Program-made: the position numbers and the translations under genes
Source of the DNA: Methylobacterium sp. WL1
GTDB lineage: Bacteria > Pseudomonadota > Alphaproteobacteria > Rhizobiales > Beijerinckiaceae
Direction of reading: 5' to 3'
Length of the DNA stretch: 64,000 bases
Assembly (NCBI RefSeq): GCF_008000895.1
Contig: NZ_CP042823.1
Location: forward strand, 5,974,501-6,038,500
The notes under the pieces: generated by a model
The model's input: the letters and a program-made list of their open reading frames with translations, nothing else
The model's database searches: none
What the model was told of the DNA's origin: nothing
Part shown: one piece after another, positions 36,136 to 45,868 of the stretch
Numbering within the stretch: the first letter of the stretch is position 1
How the letters are laid out: each line of letters starts with the position of its first letter

Positions 36136-36576
36136 TCAGCGGCCGACGACGCTCCGGATCGTGAAGCTGGATTGGATCCGGGATACGCCGGGCAGCTTCG
36201 ACAGCACGGATCGGTGAAGCCGCTCGTACTCCCCGGCATCGGCCACCCGGATTTTCAGCAGGTAATCCGAGCTGCCCGTCATGAGGTAGCAGTCCTGGAT
36301 GTCCGGGCAGCGGCGGACGGCGGCCTCGAATCGGTTCAAGTAATCCTCCGTCTGCCGCTCCAGCTCGATCTGGGTCATCACCACGAGGCCCGATGCCGCC
36401 GACGCGTCGAGCAGCACGGTGTAGCCTCGGATCGTCCCGTCCCGCTCCAGCATCCGCAGCCTGCGCAGGCAGGCGGAAGCGGACAGGCCGACGCGCTTGG
36501 CCAGGGCCGCGTTGGGCATCCGGGCATCCGCGCGCAGGGCGTGGAGGATGGCGGTGTCAATTTCATCCTGTGGCAT
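36136..36576 (-). CDS. Lrp/AsnC-family regulator
   Basis: A 146-residue feast/famine regulator. N-terminal HTH (about 5-60) reads [34 protein letters not shown]; the C-terminal RAM domain (about 70-145) contains [17 protein letters not shown]. It is divergent from dadA with a 228-bp gap, the usual arrangement for a regulator that senses alanine or a related amino acid and activates dadA. The start at 36576 gives the standard family length. Confidence 0.9.
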   Translation of the reverse strand: MPQDEIDTAILHALRADARMPNAALAKRVGLSASACLRRLRMLERDGTIRGYTVLLDASAASGLVVMTQIELERQTEDYLNRFEAAVRRCPDIQDCYLMTGSSDYLLKIRVADAGEYERLHRSVLSKLPGVSRIQSSFTIRSVVGR

Positions 36577-36804
36577 CGCGCAACGATCTGTCGTTCCGTG
36601 GCAGTTCCTGTCGTTGCTTGGCATCGGTTTGGCAGAACCTGCAACATGTTCGCAGCATCGTGCGCGGCTTTCGATGTTCGATACACCTCGGCCGGCGACC
36701 GGGCGACGCGTTTCCCGCAGACCCCTCTGAGGATTCCGCGATCGCGGCGTTCCGGGTGGCGGCTGAGCGCCGAATGCGGATGTTCGGTGCCGAGGAGAGC
36801 GATC

Positions 36805-38061
36805 ATGCGGGTCTTGGTTCTGGGAAGTGGCGTGGTCGGCGTGTCCTCTGCCTATTATCTGGCGCAGGCCGGCCATGAGGTCACGGTGATCGACCGGCAG
36901 CCCGCCTCCGGCCTGGAGACCAGCTTCGCCAATGCCGGCCAGGTCTCCCCCGGATATTCCGCCCCCTGGGCCGCGCCGGGTATCCCGGTCAAGGCGATGA
37001 AGTGGCTGATGATGCGCCACCGCCCCCTGGTCCTGTGGCCGTCCGTCGAGCCCCGTCTCTACGGTTGGCTCGCCCGCATGCTGGCGAACTGCACGGAGGA
37101 GGCCTACGCCCGCAACAAGGGCCGGATGGTGCGGCTCGCGGAATACAGCCGCGACGTCCTGCGCGACCTGCGCGACGAGACCGGCATCGCCTACGACCAC
37201 CGCGAACAGGGCACGCTGCAGCTGTTCCGCACGCGCAAGCAGCTCGACCACGTGGGCGACGACACGAAGGTTCTGGACGCCTACGGCGTGGCCTATCAGG
37301 TCCTGGACCCGGCGGGCTGCGTCGCCGCCGAGCCGGCGCTGGACCGCGTGAAGGACAAGATCGCGGGCGGCCTGCGTCTCACCGGTGACGAGACCGGGGA
37401 TGCCCACCTGTTCACCCAGAGGCTCGCCGCCATCTGCGAGGGGCTCGGCGTGACGTTCCGCTACACCATGACCGTGACGGGGCTCCAGGCCTCGGGCGGT
37501 CGCGTGACCGGCGTCGCCTGCGGGTCCGAGGTGCTGCGCGCCGACGCCTACGTGGCGGCGATGGGCAGCTTCACCCCGGCGCTCCTGCAGCCGCTCGGGC
37601 TGAACCTGCCGATCTACCCGGTCAAGGGCTACTCCCTGACCCTGCCCGTCACGGATCCGGAGGCGGCTCCGGTCTCCACCGTGATGGACGAGACGTTCAA
37701 GGTCGGCTTGACCCGGCTCGGCGACCGCATACGGGTCGGCGGCACCGCCGAGCTCGCCGGCTTCAGCCAGGCCCTGCGCCCGCCCCGCCGCGCGACCCTG
37801 GAGCGATGCGTCCACGACCTGTTTCCGGCCGGGGGCGACCTCAGCCGGGCGACGTTCTGGACGGGCCTGCGCCCGATGACGCCGGACGGGACGCCCATCG
37901 TCGGGGCGACGCGGTATGACAACCTGTATACGAATACCGGCCACGGCACCCTTGGCTGGACCATGGCCTGCGGGTCAGGCCGGCTCCTTGCGGACCTGAT
38001 GTCCGCCCGGGCGCCCGACATCGCCCACGAAGACCTCGCCGTCGGCCGTTACGCGGCCTGA
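36805..38061 (+). CDS. dadA: D-amino-acid dehydrogenase small subunit (D-alanine dehydrogenase)
   Basis: A 418-residue FAD-dependent oxidoreductase of the DadA family. The N-terminal dinucleotide-binding motif is [19 protein letters not shown] followed by [22 protein letters not shown] and [18 protein letters not shown] are family signatures. It oxidises D-alanine (and other D-amino acids) to 2-oxo acids at the inner membrane, passing electrons to quinone. GAGGAG at 36792-36797 fixes the ATG at 36805. It is followed five bases later by an alanine racemase gene, a classic dad operon. Confidence 0.95.
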   Translation: MRVLVLGSGVVGVSSAYYLAQAGHEVTVIDRQPASGLETSFANAGQVSPGYSAPWAAPGIPVKAMKWLMMRHRPLVLWPSVEPRLYGWLARMLANCTEEAYARNKGRMVRLAEYSRDVLRDLRDETGIAYDHREQGTLQLFRTRKQLDHVGDDTKVLDAYGVAYQVLDPAGCVAAEPALDRVKDKIAGGLRLTGDETGDAHLFTQRLAAICEGLGVTFRYTMTVTGLQASGGRVTGVACGSEVLRADAYVAAMGSFTPALLQPLGLNLPIYPVKGYSLTLPVTDPEAAPVSTVMDETFKVGLTRLGDRIRVGGTAELAGFSQALRPPRRATLERCVHDLFPAGGDLSRATFWTGLRPMTPDGTPIVGATRYDNLYTNTGHGTLGWTMACGSGRLLADLMSARAPDIAHEDLAVGRYAA

Positions 38062-38066
38062 GACCG

Positions 38067-39269
38067 GTGGACGCGCGCGTGTGTGATCGGGAGGCGGATA
38101 GGGTGGACGCGTTCGACGATGGCGGGCGTCCGCACGCGGGGGCAATTCTGACGGTCGATCTCGACGCCATCGCGGCCAATTACCGGATCCTGTCAGGCCG
38201 CCTCGCCGGGGCGGAATGTGCCGCGGTGCTGAAGGCGGACGCGTATGGCCTGGGCGCCGCGCGCGTTGCCCCCGTCCTGTCCGCGGCCGGATGCCGAACC
38301 TTCTTCGTGGCCCATCTCGACGAAGGGATCGCCCTCCGGCGGCACGTTCCCCGGGCCGCCGCCGTGTGGATCCTGCACGGAGCCCCCCGCGGGGCCGAAG
38401 CCGAGTGCCTGGAGCACGGGCTGGTGCCGGTCCTCAATACGCCGGGCCAGCTCGCGCGCTGGGCCGCGCTGGCCCGGACGCGGGCATGCCGGTTGCCGGG
38501 GCTGTTGCAGGTCGATACCGGCATGAGCCGCTTCGGTCTGTCTCCCGCCGAAGTCGCGGCCGTCGCGGATCGGGCGAGCGAGCACGATGCCGTGGCGTGG
38601 CGGCTCATCATGAGCCACCTGGCCTGCGCGGACGCCCCCGACAGCGATGCGAACCCGACGCAACGGTCCCGCTTCGAGGATGCGCGGCGCCGGCTGCCGC
38701 CCATGCGCGCCAGCCTCGCCGCGTCCTCCGGCATCTTCCTGGGGGCGGATTACCATTACGATGTCGCGCGGCCGGGTGCGGCCCTGTTCGGGGTGGCGCC
38801 GGTTGCTGGGCGTCCCAACCCCCTGCAGCCGGTGATCAAGCTGGAGGCCCGCGTCCTGCAGGTGCGCGACGTGCCGGCCGGGACGGCGGTCGGATACGGC
38901 TACACCGCACGGACGGCGGTCGCGTCGCGCCTCGCGACCGTGGCGGTCGGCTATGCGGACGGATTCCTGAGGAGTGCCAGCGGTCGCGGCGCGGTCTGGG
39001 CGGGCGGCGTCGCGCTGCCCATCCTCGGCCGGGTATCGATGGACAGCATCGTGGTGGACGCCTCGGCTCTCCCGCCCCGGGCGCTGGCCGAGGACGACGC
39101 GGTTGAGATCATCGGCCCGCACCGCTCGCTGGACGCGGTCGCGGCCGATGCGGGTACCATCGGGTACGAGGTGCTGACCGGCCTGGGTGATCGGTTCGAC
39201 CGCCGGTACGTCCACGGGGCGGACACCGCTGGTCCGACGCGAGATCCGAGCGTCGGGCCTCGACGGTAG
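38067..39269 (+). CDS. dadX: Catabolic alanine racemase
   Basis: A 400-residue fold type III PLP racemase. The PLP lysine is K56 in AAVLKADAYGLG; QVDTGMSRFGL and ASSGIFLGADYHYDVARPGAALFG are conserved; the second catalytic base region shows AVGYGYTART. It interconverts L- and D-alanine; the dadA neighbour makes a catabolic (DadX-like) role likely. The GTG at 38067 lies five bases after the dadA stop. The C-terminus carries a short variable tail. Confidence 0.92.
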   Translation: MDARVCDREADRVDAFDDGGRPHAGAILTVDLDAIAANYRILSGRLAGAECAAVLKADAYGLGAARVAPVLSAAGCRTFFVAHLDEGIALRRHVPRAAAVWILHGAPRGAEAECLEHGLVPVLNTPGQLARWAALARTRACRLPGLLQVDTGMSRFGLSPAEVAAVADRASEHDAVAWRLIMSHLACADAPDSDANPTQRSRFEDARRRLPPMRASLAASSGIFLGADYHYDVARPGAALFGVAPVAGRPNPLQPVIKLEARVLQVRDVPAGTAVGYGYTARTAVASRLATVAVGYADGFLRSASGRGAVWAGGVALPILGRVSMDSIVVDASALPPRALAEDDAVEIIGPHRSLDAVAADAGTIGYEVLTGLGDRFDRRYVHGADTAGPTRDPSVGPRR

Positions 39270-39383
39270 GCGACCGGCCGCGCGGCACAGGCGAAGGTCG
39301 ATGGGCAGAAGGCATGGCTCGGCCCCGTCGATGCGGGCTCACGCCTTGATATGCGGAGGACCAAAGCGCACGCTCGCCTGACG

Positions 39384-40292
39384 ATGAACGATCGAGCGCT
39401 GCGATACTTCCTGGCCGTCGTCCGGACCGGCTCCGTCCGAGGCGCCGCGGAGGCGCTCAACGTCGCGGCCTCCGCGGTCAGCCGCCACATCAGCGAGATG
39501 GAGGCCGAGTGCGGCGAGAACCTTCTGGAGCGGCTGCCGCGCGGCGTCGTGCCGACGGAGGCCGGGCGCCTCGTCGCCCAGCACGCGCAGCGCCAGGCCG
39601 ACGAGGCTGCCCTTCTCGAGGACAACCTCAAACGGCTGCGCGGCGTCCAGCGGGGGACGATCCGGCTGACCTGCGGCGCGGGCTTCCTGGTCGACCTGCT
39701 CGATAACGGCCTGGCCAACTTCGTCACGGCCTACCCCGGAATCTCGTTTCAGGTCTCCCTTGGGACAACGGACAGTGTGCTGTCGGCGGTCGCACAGGGC
39801 GATACGGATATTGGTCTCGCCTACAACCCGCCCGCCCATCCGGACGTGCGCGGCGTCGTATCGGCGCGGCACCCGCGGCTGGCCGTCCTGCCGAACGACC
39901 ATCCCCTCGCCGGTTCCTCGACCCCCGTGGGCCTGCGCACCTTCGCCTCCGAGCCGGTCGTCCTGCTTCCCTCCGATCATGGCGTGCGCCAGTTGCTGGG
40001 ACGCGTCGAGGCCGATGGCGGTTTCCGGCTCGTCGCACGCCTTGAGACAGCGTCGTTCGAGTTGCACAGGCGCTTCGTGACGGCGGGGTTGGGCGTCGCG
40101 TTCCTGCCGCGTTTCGCCGTCGCGGCCGAGCTGCAGACCGGCGCCGTCTCCGTGATCCCCCTGCTCGACCCGGTCCTGTCCGAGGCGAGCGCACACCTCG
40201 TCGTGCGCTCGGGACGGCGGCTGCCGGAAGCGATGGGCCGGCTGCTGGGCTGGCTCACCGAACACCTGGTCGCCTTCCAGCCGCAACGCTGA
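39384..40292 (+). CDS. LysR-family regulator
   Basis: A 302-residue LTTR. The HTH (about 1-60) reads ALRYFLAVVRTGSVRGAAEALNVAASAVSRHISEMEAE; the effector domain follows. It is read in the same direction as, and 93 bp upstream of, the dehydrogenase/aldehyde-dehydrogenase/DUF3100/M20 set, and probably controls it. An alternative ATG at 39351 would add eleven residues; neither start has a strong ribosome site. The gap downstream contains a short AT-rich promoter-like segment (about 40310-40370). Confidence 0.87.
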   Translation: MNDRALRYFLAVVRTGSVRGAAEALNVAASAVSRHISEMEAECGENLLERLPRGVVPTEAGRLVAQHAQRQADEAALLEDNLKRLRGVQRGTIRLTCGAGFLVDLLDNGLANFVTAYPGISFQVSLGTTDSVLSAVAQGDTDIGLAYNPPAHPDVRGVVSARHPRLAVLPNDHPLAGSSTPVGLRTFASEPVVLLPSDHGVRQLLGRVEADGGFRLVARLETASFELHRRFVTAGLGVAFLPRFAVAAELQTGAVSVIPLLDPVLSEASAHLVVRSGRRLPEAMGRLLGWLTEHLVAFQPQR

Positions 40293-40385
40293 GCGTTGCC
40301 TTTACAAGAACGACTTGTTCGCAAAGCAAGTCTTGTAGCGACCGTATCGACGATCGATACCATTTCCTAAACGGAAGGTGTCGAA

Positions 40386-41270
40386 ATGAACATTGAGACG
40401 ATAGGTGTGGTCGGGCTCGGCAATATGGGCCTCGGCATGGCGGCGACCTTGGCGCGCAAGGGCTTCGCGGTCATCGGCTACGACATCAGCGACGCCCGGC
40501 GCGCCGCCGTCGAGGCGGCCGGCGTCTCGTTCGTCCCGGACCTGACCGACGTCCTGCGTCGCGCGCATGCCCTGGTCTTCTCGCTTCCCCTGGCCCGCGA
40601 TGTCGAGGCCGTGGTCACGGCGGAAGGCGGCCTGCTGTCCCGGACCGACCGGAAGGTCGTCGTCGTCGATACCTCCACCTCGGATCCCGGCACCACGCGG
40701 CGGCTGGCGGCGCGCCTCGCCGAGGCCGGCCATGCCCTGCTCGACGCGCCAGTGAGCGGAGGCCCCTCGGGGGCCGCCGAAGGCACGCTGACGATGATGG
40801 TCGGCGGCTCGGAGGCCGACTACGCCCTGGCCGAGCCGGTGCTCTCGGCGATGTCGGCCCGCGCCCCGCATGTCGGGCCGTCCGGCGCCGGCAACATCGT
40901 CAAGCTCGTGAACAACCTCCTGGTCGCCGCCCACCTCGTGACCACGGGCGAGGCGATGCGCCTGTCCGAGGCGGCCGGCCTGTCGGCCGAGGAGGCGATC
41001 AAGGTCGTCAACACCGCCACCGGGCGCAGCGCGATCAGCGAGGTGATGTTTCCTCGCTGGATCCTGTCGAACACCTTCGACAGCGGCTTTTCCGCGGGGC
41101 TGATGCGCAAGGACGTGCGCCTCGCCATGGCGCTGGCCGCCGAGAGCGGCGCCGACCTGCCGCTGTCCGCCCATGTCGCGCAGATCTGGGGGACCACCCG
41201 CGACGCCATCCCGGACGCCGCGGACTTCACCCGCATGGCCGATTACCGCAACTCGAACGGAGCCAACTGA
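40386..41270 (+). CDS. Beta-hydroxyacid dehydrogenase (3-hydroxyisobutyrate dehydrogenase family)
   Basis: A 294-residue NAD(P)-dependent dehydrogenase. The Rossmann motif is VVGLGNMGLGMAATL; substrate-binding DAPVSGGPSGAAEGTL and the catalytic lysine K173 in GNIVKLVNNLL are intact. The family oxidises small beta-hydroxy acids (3-hydroxyisobutyrate, tartronate semialdehyde, glycerate, threonate); the exact substrate is not evident. The TGA overlaps the ATG of the aldehyde dehydrogenase (TGATG), so hydroxyl-to-aldehyde-to-acid oxidation by the two enzymes is a natural reading. Confidence 0.85.
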   Translation: MNIETIGVVGLGNMGLGMAATLARKGFAVIGYDISDARRAAVEAAGVSFVPDLTDVLRRAHALVFSLPLARDVEAVVTAEGGLLSRTDRKVVVVDTSTSDPGTTRRLAARLAEAGHALLDAPVSGGPSGAAEGTLTMMVGGSEADYALAEPVLSAMSARAPHVGPSGAGNIVKLVNNLLVAAHLVTTGEAMRLSEAAGLSAEEAIKVVNTATGRSAISEVMFPRWILSNTFDSGFSAGLMRKDVRLAMALAAESGADLPLSAHVAQIWGTTRDAIPDAADFTRMADYRNSNGAN

Positions 41271-42808
41271 TGTCGACCAGCGTGCACGGCGATGCGGCGC
41301 AGCGCATCCGGGACCTCCTGTCCGCCCTTTCCCTGGGCGACCGCATCGGCAGCCTGGTGTCCGGCGAGATCCTCATGGGAACGGGGGAAACCCTCGACCT
41401 CGTGAACCCGGCGGACGGCCGGGTGGTGGCGAGCTTTGCGGATGCCGGCGCGTCCGTCGTGGATGCCGCCATGGCGGCGGCCCGGCCCGCCCAGCGGACC
41501 TGGTGGGGCATGACGGCGGCGGCCCGCGGCCGGGCGATGTGGGCGGTGGCCGCCCTGATCCGGCACAACGCCGACGCGTTGGCCGAGCTGGAGACCCTGT
41601 CGGCCGGCAAGCCGATCCGCGACACGCGCGGCGAGGTCGGCAAGGTCGCGGAGATGTTCGAATATTACGCCGGCTGGTGCGACAAGCTGCACGGCGAGGT
41701 CATCCCGGTCCCGACCTCGCACCTGAACTACACCCGCGCCGAGCCGTTCGGCACCGTGGTGCAGATCACGCCGTGGAACGCCCCGATCTTCACCGCCGGC
41801 TGGCAGATCGCCCCGGCGCTGTGCGCCGGCAACGCGGTGGTGCTGAAGCCCTCCGAGCTGACGCCGCTGACCTCCCTGGCGCTCGGGATGCTGTGCGACC
41901 GGGCCGAGGGGATCCCGCGCGGCCTGGTCTCGGTGCTGGCGGGCGCGGGCCCGACCACCGGGGCGGCGGCCGTCGCCCATGCCGACACGCGGCTGGTGGT
42001 CTTCGTGGGCTCCGCCGAGGCCGGGGCGCAGATTGCGGCCGCGGCAGCGCGCAACATCGTGCCGAGCGTGCTCGAGCTCGGTGGCAAGTCGGCCAACATC
42101 GTGTTCGCCGATGCCGACCTCGATCGTGCCCTGGTGGGCGCGCAGGCGGCGATCTTCGGCGGCGCCGGGCAGAGCTGCGTGGCCGGCTCGCGCCTCCTCG
42201 TCCACCGGTCGGTGCACGCCGATTTCGTGGCGCGGCTGTCCTACGCCGCCGGCCGCATCCCGGTGGGCGCGCCCACCGACCCGACGACCCAGATCGGCCC
42301 GATCAACAACCGGCGGCAACGCGACAAGATCGCCGCGATGGTGGGCCAGGCCGTGGATGCCGGCGCCCGCATCGCCGCGGGCGGCGCCTGTCCGGCCAAC
42401 CTGCGGGACACCGGCGGCTTCTACTTCGGTCCGACGGTGATCGACGGCGTGACGCCCGATGCGGCGATCGCCCGGGACGAGGTGTTCGGCCCGGTCCTGA
42501 CCGTCCTGCCGTTCGAGACCGAGGACGAGGCGGTCGCGATCGCCAACGCCACGCCGTACGGCCTCGCCGGCGCGGTCTGGACGAACGATGTCGGCCGCGC
42601 CCACCGGGTCGCCGCCGCGGTCAGGGCCGGGACGTTCTGGGTCAACGGCTACAAGACGATCAACGTCGCCTCGCCCTTCGGCGGGTTCGGCCGCTCCGGC
42701 TTCGGCAGGTCCTCCGGGCGCGAGGCGCTGATGGCCTACACCCAGACCAAGAGCGTGTGGGTCGAGACCGCAGCCCAACCCGGCGTCGCCTTCGGCTACG
42801 TGGGCTGA
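41270..42808 (+). CDS. NAD(P)-dependent aldehyde dehydrogenase
   Basis: A 512-residue ALDH superfamily enzyme. The catalytic cysteine is in GGAGQSCVAGSR (about residue 304), the general base glutamate in LELGGKSANIVF, the oxyanion asparagine in ITPWNAP, and the C-terminal FGGFGRSGFGRSSGREAL is conserved. It would oxidise an aldehyde or semialdehyde made by the overlapping upstream dehydrogenase. Length is normal for non-CoA ALDHs. It is followed after 165 bp by a DUF3100 transporter-like gene. Confidence 0.92.
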   Translation: MSTSVHGDAAQRIRDLLSALSLGDRIGSLVSGEILMGTGETLDLVNPADGRVVASFADAGASVVDAAMAAARPAQRTWWGMTAAARGRAMWAVAALIRHNADALAELETLSAGKPIRDTRGEVGKVAEMFEYYAGWCDKLHGEVIPVPTSHLNYTRAEPFGTVVQITPWNAPIFTAGWQIAPALCAGNAVVLKPSELTPLTSLALGMLCDRAEGIPRGLVSVLAGAGPTTGAAAVAHADTRLVVFVGSAEAGAQIAAAAARNIVPSVLELGGKSANIVFADADLDRALVGAQAAIFGGAGQSCVAGSRLLVHRSVHADFVARLSYAAGRIPVGAPTDPTTQIGPINNRRQRDKIAAMVGQAVDAGARIAAGGACPANLRDTGGFYFGPTVIDGVTPDAAIARDEVFGPVLTVLPFETEDEAVAIANATPYGLAGAVWTNDVGRAHRVAAAVRAGTFWVNGYKTINVASPFGGFGRSGFGRSSGREALMAYTQTKSVWVETAAQPGVAFGYVG

Positions 42809-42973
42809 GCCGGGTGGGCTGAACCAAACGGCGCCCGCCCGAACGGGCCGCCGCCACACGGACGCCCTCGACGCCCCGCGGGCCCACGACCAGGTCCGCG
42901 GGCCCCGACGCCGGCGCAAGAACAACAATCAGGACCCTAAGCGCCGCGACCCATCGCAGGGAGGACAACAGCC

Positions 42974-44335
42974 ATGGCACAGGAAGCAATCCATCGAGGC
43001 CCGGTCCCAGTCGAGGCCAACCCGGCCGAAAGACCGAGCCGCGTCCGCCTGTTCCTGATCGCCCTGGTCATCGTCGTCATCGCCGAGGCCATCGGCAACA
43101 TCAACATCCCCGTCGGGACCGGAAAGATCGTCCTGCTGCCCCTGCTGTGGGCCCTCCTGCTCGGCGGAGCCCTCGGTCTGGCGAGCCCCCGGCTCCCGGC
43201 CCTCCTGCGCCTGCGGTCCTCGACGCAGTCGGCCGCGGCCGCCTTCCTGCAGCCGGCCCTCCTCATCTTCATCGCAAAGCTCGGCCTGCTGGTCGGCGGC
43301 TCGCTGCCGAGGATCTTCGCGTCGGGATGGTCGCTCGTGTTCCAGGAGTTCGGCCACTTCTTCGGCACCATGGTGTTCGGCCTTCCGGTCGCCCTTCTCC
43401 TCGGCATCAAGCGGGAGGCCATCGGCGCCACCTTCTCGGTCGGCCGGGAGCCGAGCCTGGCCATCATCGGCGAGCGCTACGGGATGGATTCCCCCGAGGG
43501 GCGCGGCGTGCTCGCGGAATACCTCACCGGGACAGTGTTCGGGGCGGTCTTCATCGCCGTCCTGGCCGGCCTCATCGCCAGCCTGAACATCTTCAATCCC
43601 CTCGCGCTCGCCATGGGGGCCGGCGTCGGATCCGGCAGCATGATGGCCGCCGCGTCGGGGGCCATCGCGGCGCAGCAGACCCCCGAGGTGGCCAAGGATG
43701 TCGCCACCTTCGCGGCAGCGAGCAACCTGATCACCACGACCATCGGAACCTACTTCACGCTCTTCCTGTCGCTGCCCTTCACGATCTGGGCCTACGGCAA
43801 GCTCGAACCGATCCTCGGGCGCAACCGACCCAACACCATCCGGGAGCCTTCGGCCGTCGCCGTGACCCCGGAGCAAGAGGAAACCGCGATCGGATTGGCC
43901 GAGATGCTGGTGGCGTGGCTGCTGATCGGCGCCTACGGGCTCATCGGCAACTATCTGACCTACGGCGTGATCCCCGACGCCGCCGTCGTGGGCGGGATGG
44001 CGATCATCATTGGCGTCGTGATCCTCGGCTGGGGTCTCTACGTGCTCTCGGCGCGGAAGCTTCCCGCGGTGATCTGGGTCTCCCTGATCGGCATGGCGCT
44101 GACCTATCCGGCGATGCCGTACGCGGCCGAGATCGCCGCGATGACCGGCAAGATCAACTTTCTCGCCCTGGCCACTCCTATCCTGACATTCGCCGGCCTG
44201 TCCATAGCCAAGGACATCCCCGCCTTCCGGCAGCTGGGCTGGCGCATCGTCGTGGTCTCGTTCATGGCGAATGCCGGCACATTCCTGGGCGCGACCCTGA
44301 TCGCGCAGTTCTGGATGCATGTGCCGGTGACGTGA
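42974..44335 (+). CDS. DUF3100-family membrane protein, probable transporter
   Basis: A 453-residue polytopic inner-membrane protein with about ten to twelve hydrophobic segments from residue 26 to the end; FLIALVIVVIAEAIGNIN and AMGAGVGSGSMMAAASG are notable. It matches the DUF3100 family, which I recognise by its sequence style and its habitual pairing with M20 amidohydrolases. No transport substrate is known for it with confidence; it may carry an acylated or amide-linked compound to be hydrolysed by the next gene product. The glycine/serine-rich segment around 210-225 may line the transport path. Confidence 0.75.
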   Translation: MAQEAIHRGPVPVEANPAERPSRVRLFLIALVIVVIAEAIGNINIPVGTGKIVLLPLLWALLLGGALGLASPRLPALLRLRSSTQSAAAAFLQPALLIFIAKLGLLVGGSLPRIFASGWSLVFQEFGHFFGTMVFGLPVALLLGIKREAIGATFSVGREPSLAIIGERYGMDSPEGRGVLAEYLTGTVFGAVFIAVLAGLIASLNIFNPLALAMGAGVGSGSMMAAASGAIAAQQTPEVAKDVATFAAASNLITTTIGTYFTLFLSLPFTIWAYGKLEPILGRNRPNTIREPSAVAVTPEQEETAIGLAEMLVAWLLIGAYGLIGNYLTYGVIPDAAVVGGMAIIIGVVILGWGLYVLSARKLPAVIWVSLIGMALTYPAMPYAAEIAAMTGKINFLALATPILTFAGLSIAKDIPAFRQLGWRIVVVSFMANAGTFLGATLIAQFWMHVPVT

Positions 44336-44434
44336 GACATGGTTCGATCCGCCGCCGGGCCGGGCTCGGTGGCGGATCGACCGACCCGCAGGGATGGCCG
44401 GGATCGGACCTGTGACGGCCAGGGAGCGAACGGC

Positions 44435-45598
44435 ATGAGCATAGACGCGGACATCCTCGGTCGCATGGTCGCCTGGCGGCGCGACCTGCACGCCCACCCG
44501 GAGCTCGCCTTTGCGGAGGTCCGAACCGGGGACCTCGTCGCGCGCGAGCTCGCCGCCTGCGGCTTCGAAATCCATCGCGGCCTGGGCCGGACGGGCGTCG
44601 TCGGGACGCTGCGCCGGGGAGAGGGCCCGATCGTCGGCCTGCGCGCCGACATGGACGCGCTGCCCATCCACGAGGCGACCGGTCTGCCCCACGCCTCCAG
44701 GAACCCGGGGGTGATGCATGCCTGCGGGCATGACGGGCATGTCGCGATGCTGCTCGGCGCAGCCAGCCAGCTCGCCCGCGCCGAGAACCTGCGCGGTACG
44801 GTCCGGGTCATCTTCCAGCCGGCCGAGGAATGCGAGGGCGGCGGCCGGGCGATGGTCGAGGACGGCCTGTTCAGGATGTTCCCCTGCGACACGGTCTGGG
44901 GCCTGCACAACTGGCCGGGATTGCCACTCGGAGCCTTCGCCACCTGCCCGGGCCCGATCATGGCCTCCCTCGACACGTTCGAGATACGCGTCAGGGGCTC
45001 GGGGACGCACGCCGCCATGCCGGAGCGGGGCATCGACACGCTGGTGATCGCCTCCGAGACGGTTCTGGCCCTGCAGACGATCGTCAGCCGCCGGATCGCC
45101 CCGCTCGATCCCGCGGTGGTGAGCATCACCCAGGTCCACGGCGGCGACGCCTGGAACGTGATCCCGGACCTCGCCACGATCCGGGGGACCGTCCGCTGCC
45201 TGTCCGAGAGCGTGCGCGGGACGGTGGCGGCTCTCATCACGGAGATCGCCACGGGCACCGCCCGCACGCATGGCGGCGCCGCCGAGGTCGATTACCACAC
45301 CGGATATCCCTCGACGGTCAACGCCTCGGACGCCGTCCCGCTCGCGCTCGCCGCGGCGGCCCGGGTCCCGGCGATACCGTCCCGGCATGGAAATGTCGCG
45401 CCGTCGATGGCCTCGGAGGACTTCGCCTACATGCTGCAGGCCTGCCCCGGCGCCTACGTCTGGCTCGGCACTGACGGCGCCGAGCCCGGCCGGCCGCTTC
45501 ACAATCCCGGCTACGACTTCAACGACGACGCCCTGCCGATCGGGGCCGCCTATTGGGTGGCCCTGGCGACCGGCATGCTCGAAGCGGCCCGTACGTAA
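44435..45598 (+). CDS. M20 family amidohydrolase (N-acyl-amino-acid/hippurate hydrolase type)
   Basis: A 387-residue metal-dependent amidohydrolase. Metal-site motifs are HACGHDGHVAM and FQPAEECEGGG; RRDLHAHPELAF and LRADMDALPI are typical of the HipO/IAA-amino-acid hydrolase subfamily, and the lid domain (about 180-300) contains GTHAAMPERGID. It removes an acyl group from an amino acid or similar amide in the cytoplasm. AGGGAG precedes the ATG at 44435. It ends the plus-strand catabolic set; its substrate is unknown. Confidence 0.88.
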   Translation: MSIDADILGRMVAWRRDLHAHPELAFAEVRTGDLVARELAACGFEIHRGLGRTGVVGTLRRGEGPIVGLRADMDALPIHEATGLPHASRNPGVMHACGHDGHVAMLLGAASQLARAENLRGTVRVIFQPAEECEGGGRAMVEDGLFRMFPCDTVWGLHNWPGLPLGAFATCPGPIMASLDTFEIRVRGSGTHAAMPERGIDTLVIASETVLALQTIVSRRIAPLDPAVVSITQVHGGDAWNVIPDLATIRGTVRCLSESVRGTVAALITEIATGTARTHGGAAEVDYHTGYPSTVNASDAVPLALAAAARVPAIPSRHGNVAPSMASEDFAYMLQACPGAYVWLGTDGAEPGRPLHNPGYDFNDDALPIGAAYWVALATGMLEAART

Positions 45599-45770
45599 GT
45601 TTGCCGACGCTTCGGATATCGAGGCCCGCACCTGCGAAGTTGCCGAACGGCTTCGCAGGCGGATGAGGGATCTTGAGACGGAGAACCGGCATCTTTCGCC
45701 GGTAATCGCAGATCTGACGCTCGACACGCTGATCTTACAGGATGCGTCCCGGAGAGGCGTCTCGAGCCCC
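45597..45770 (+). pseudogene. IS3-type transposase OrfA fragment
   Basis: Translation in the frame from 45597 reads KFADASDIEARTCEVAERL and then RRMRDLETENRHLSPVIADLTLD, matching the C-terminal coiled coil of IS3/IS407-type OrfA (LKELEEENARLKKLVADLTLD as remembered). No N-terminus, orfB or inverted repeats were found. It begins at the stop codon of the M20 gene and ends about 100 bp from the tRNA-Gly gene, so it is a relic of an insertion next to the tRNA. Confidence 0.6.
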
Positions 45771-45868
45771 GGGCGCCAACGCGCCCGTGGCGAACACATC
45801 TCGCCACCCCGTGGGGCTGATCAGTCGCGGCGAGCGGAACTGACGGGCTGATGTAAAGTAGAAAAAAG

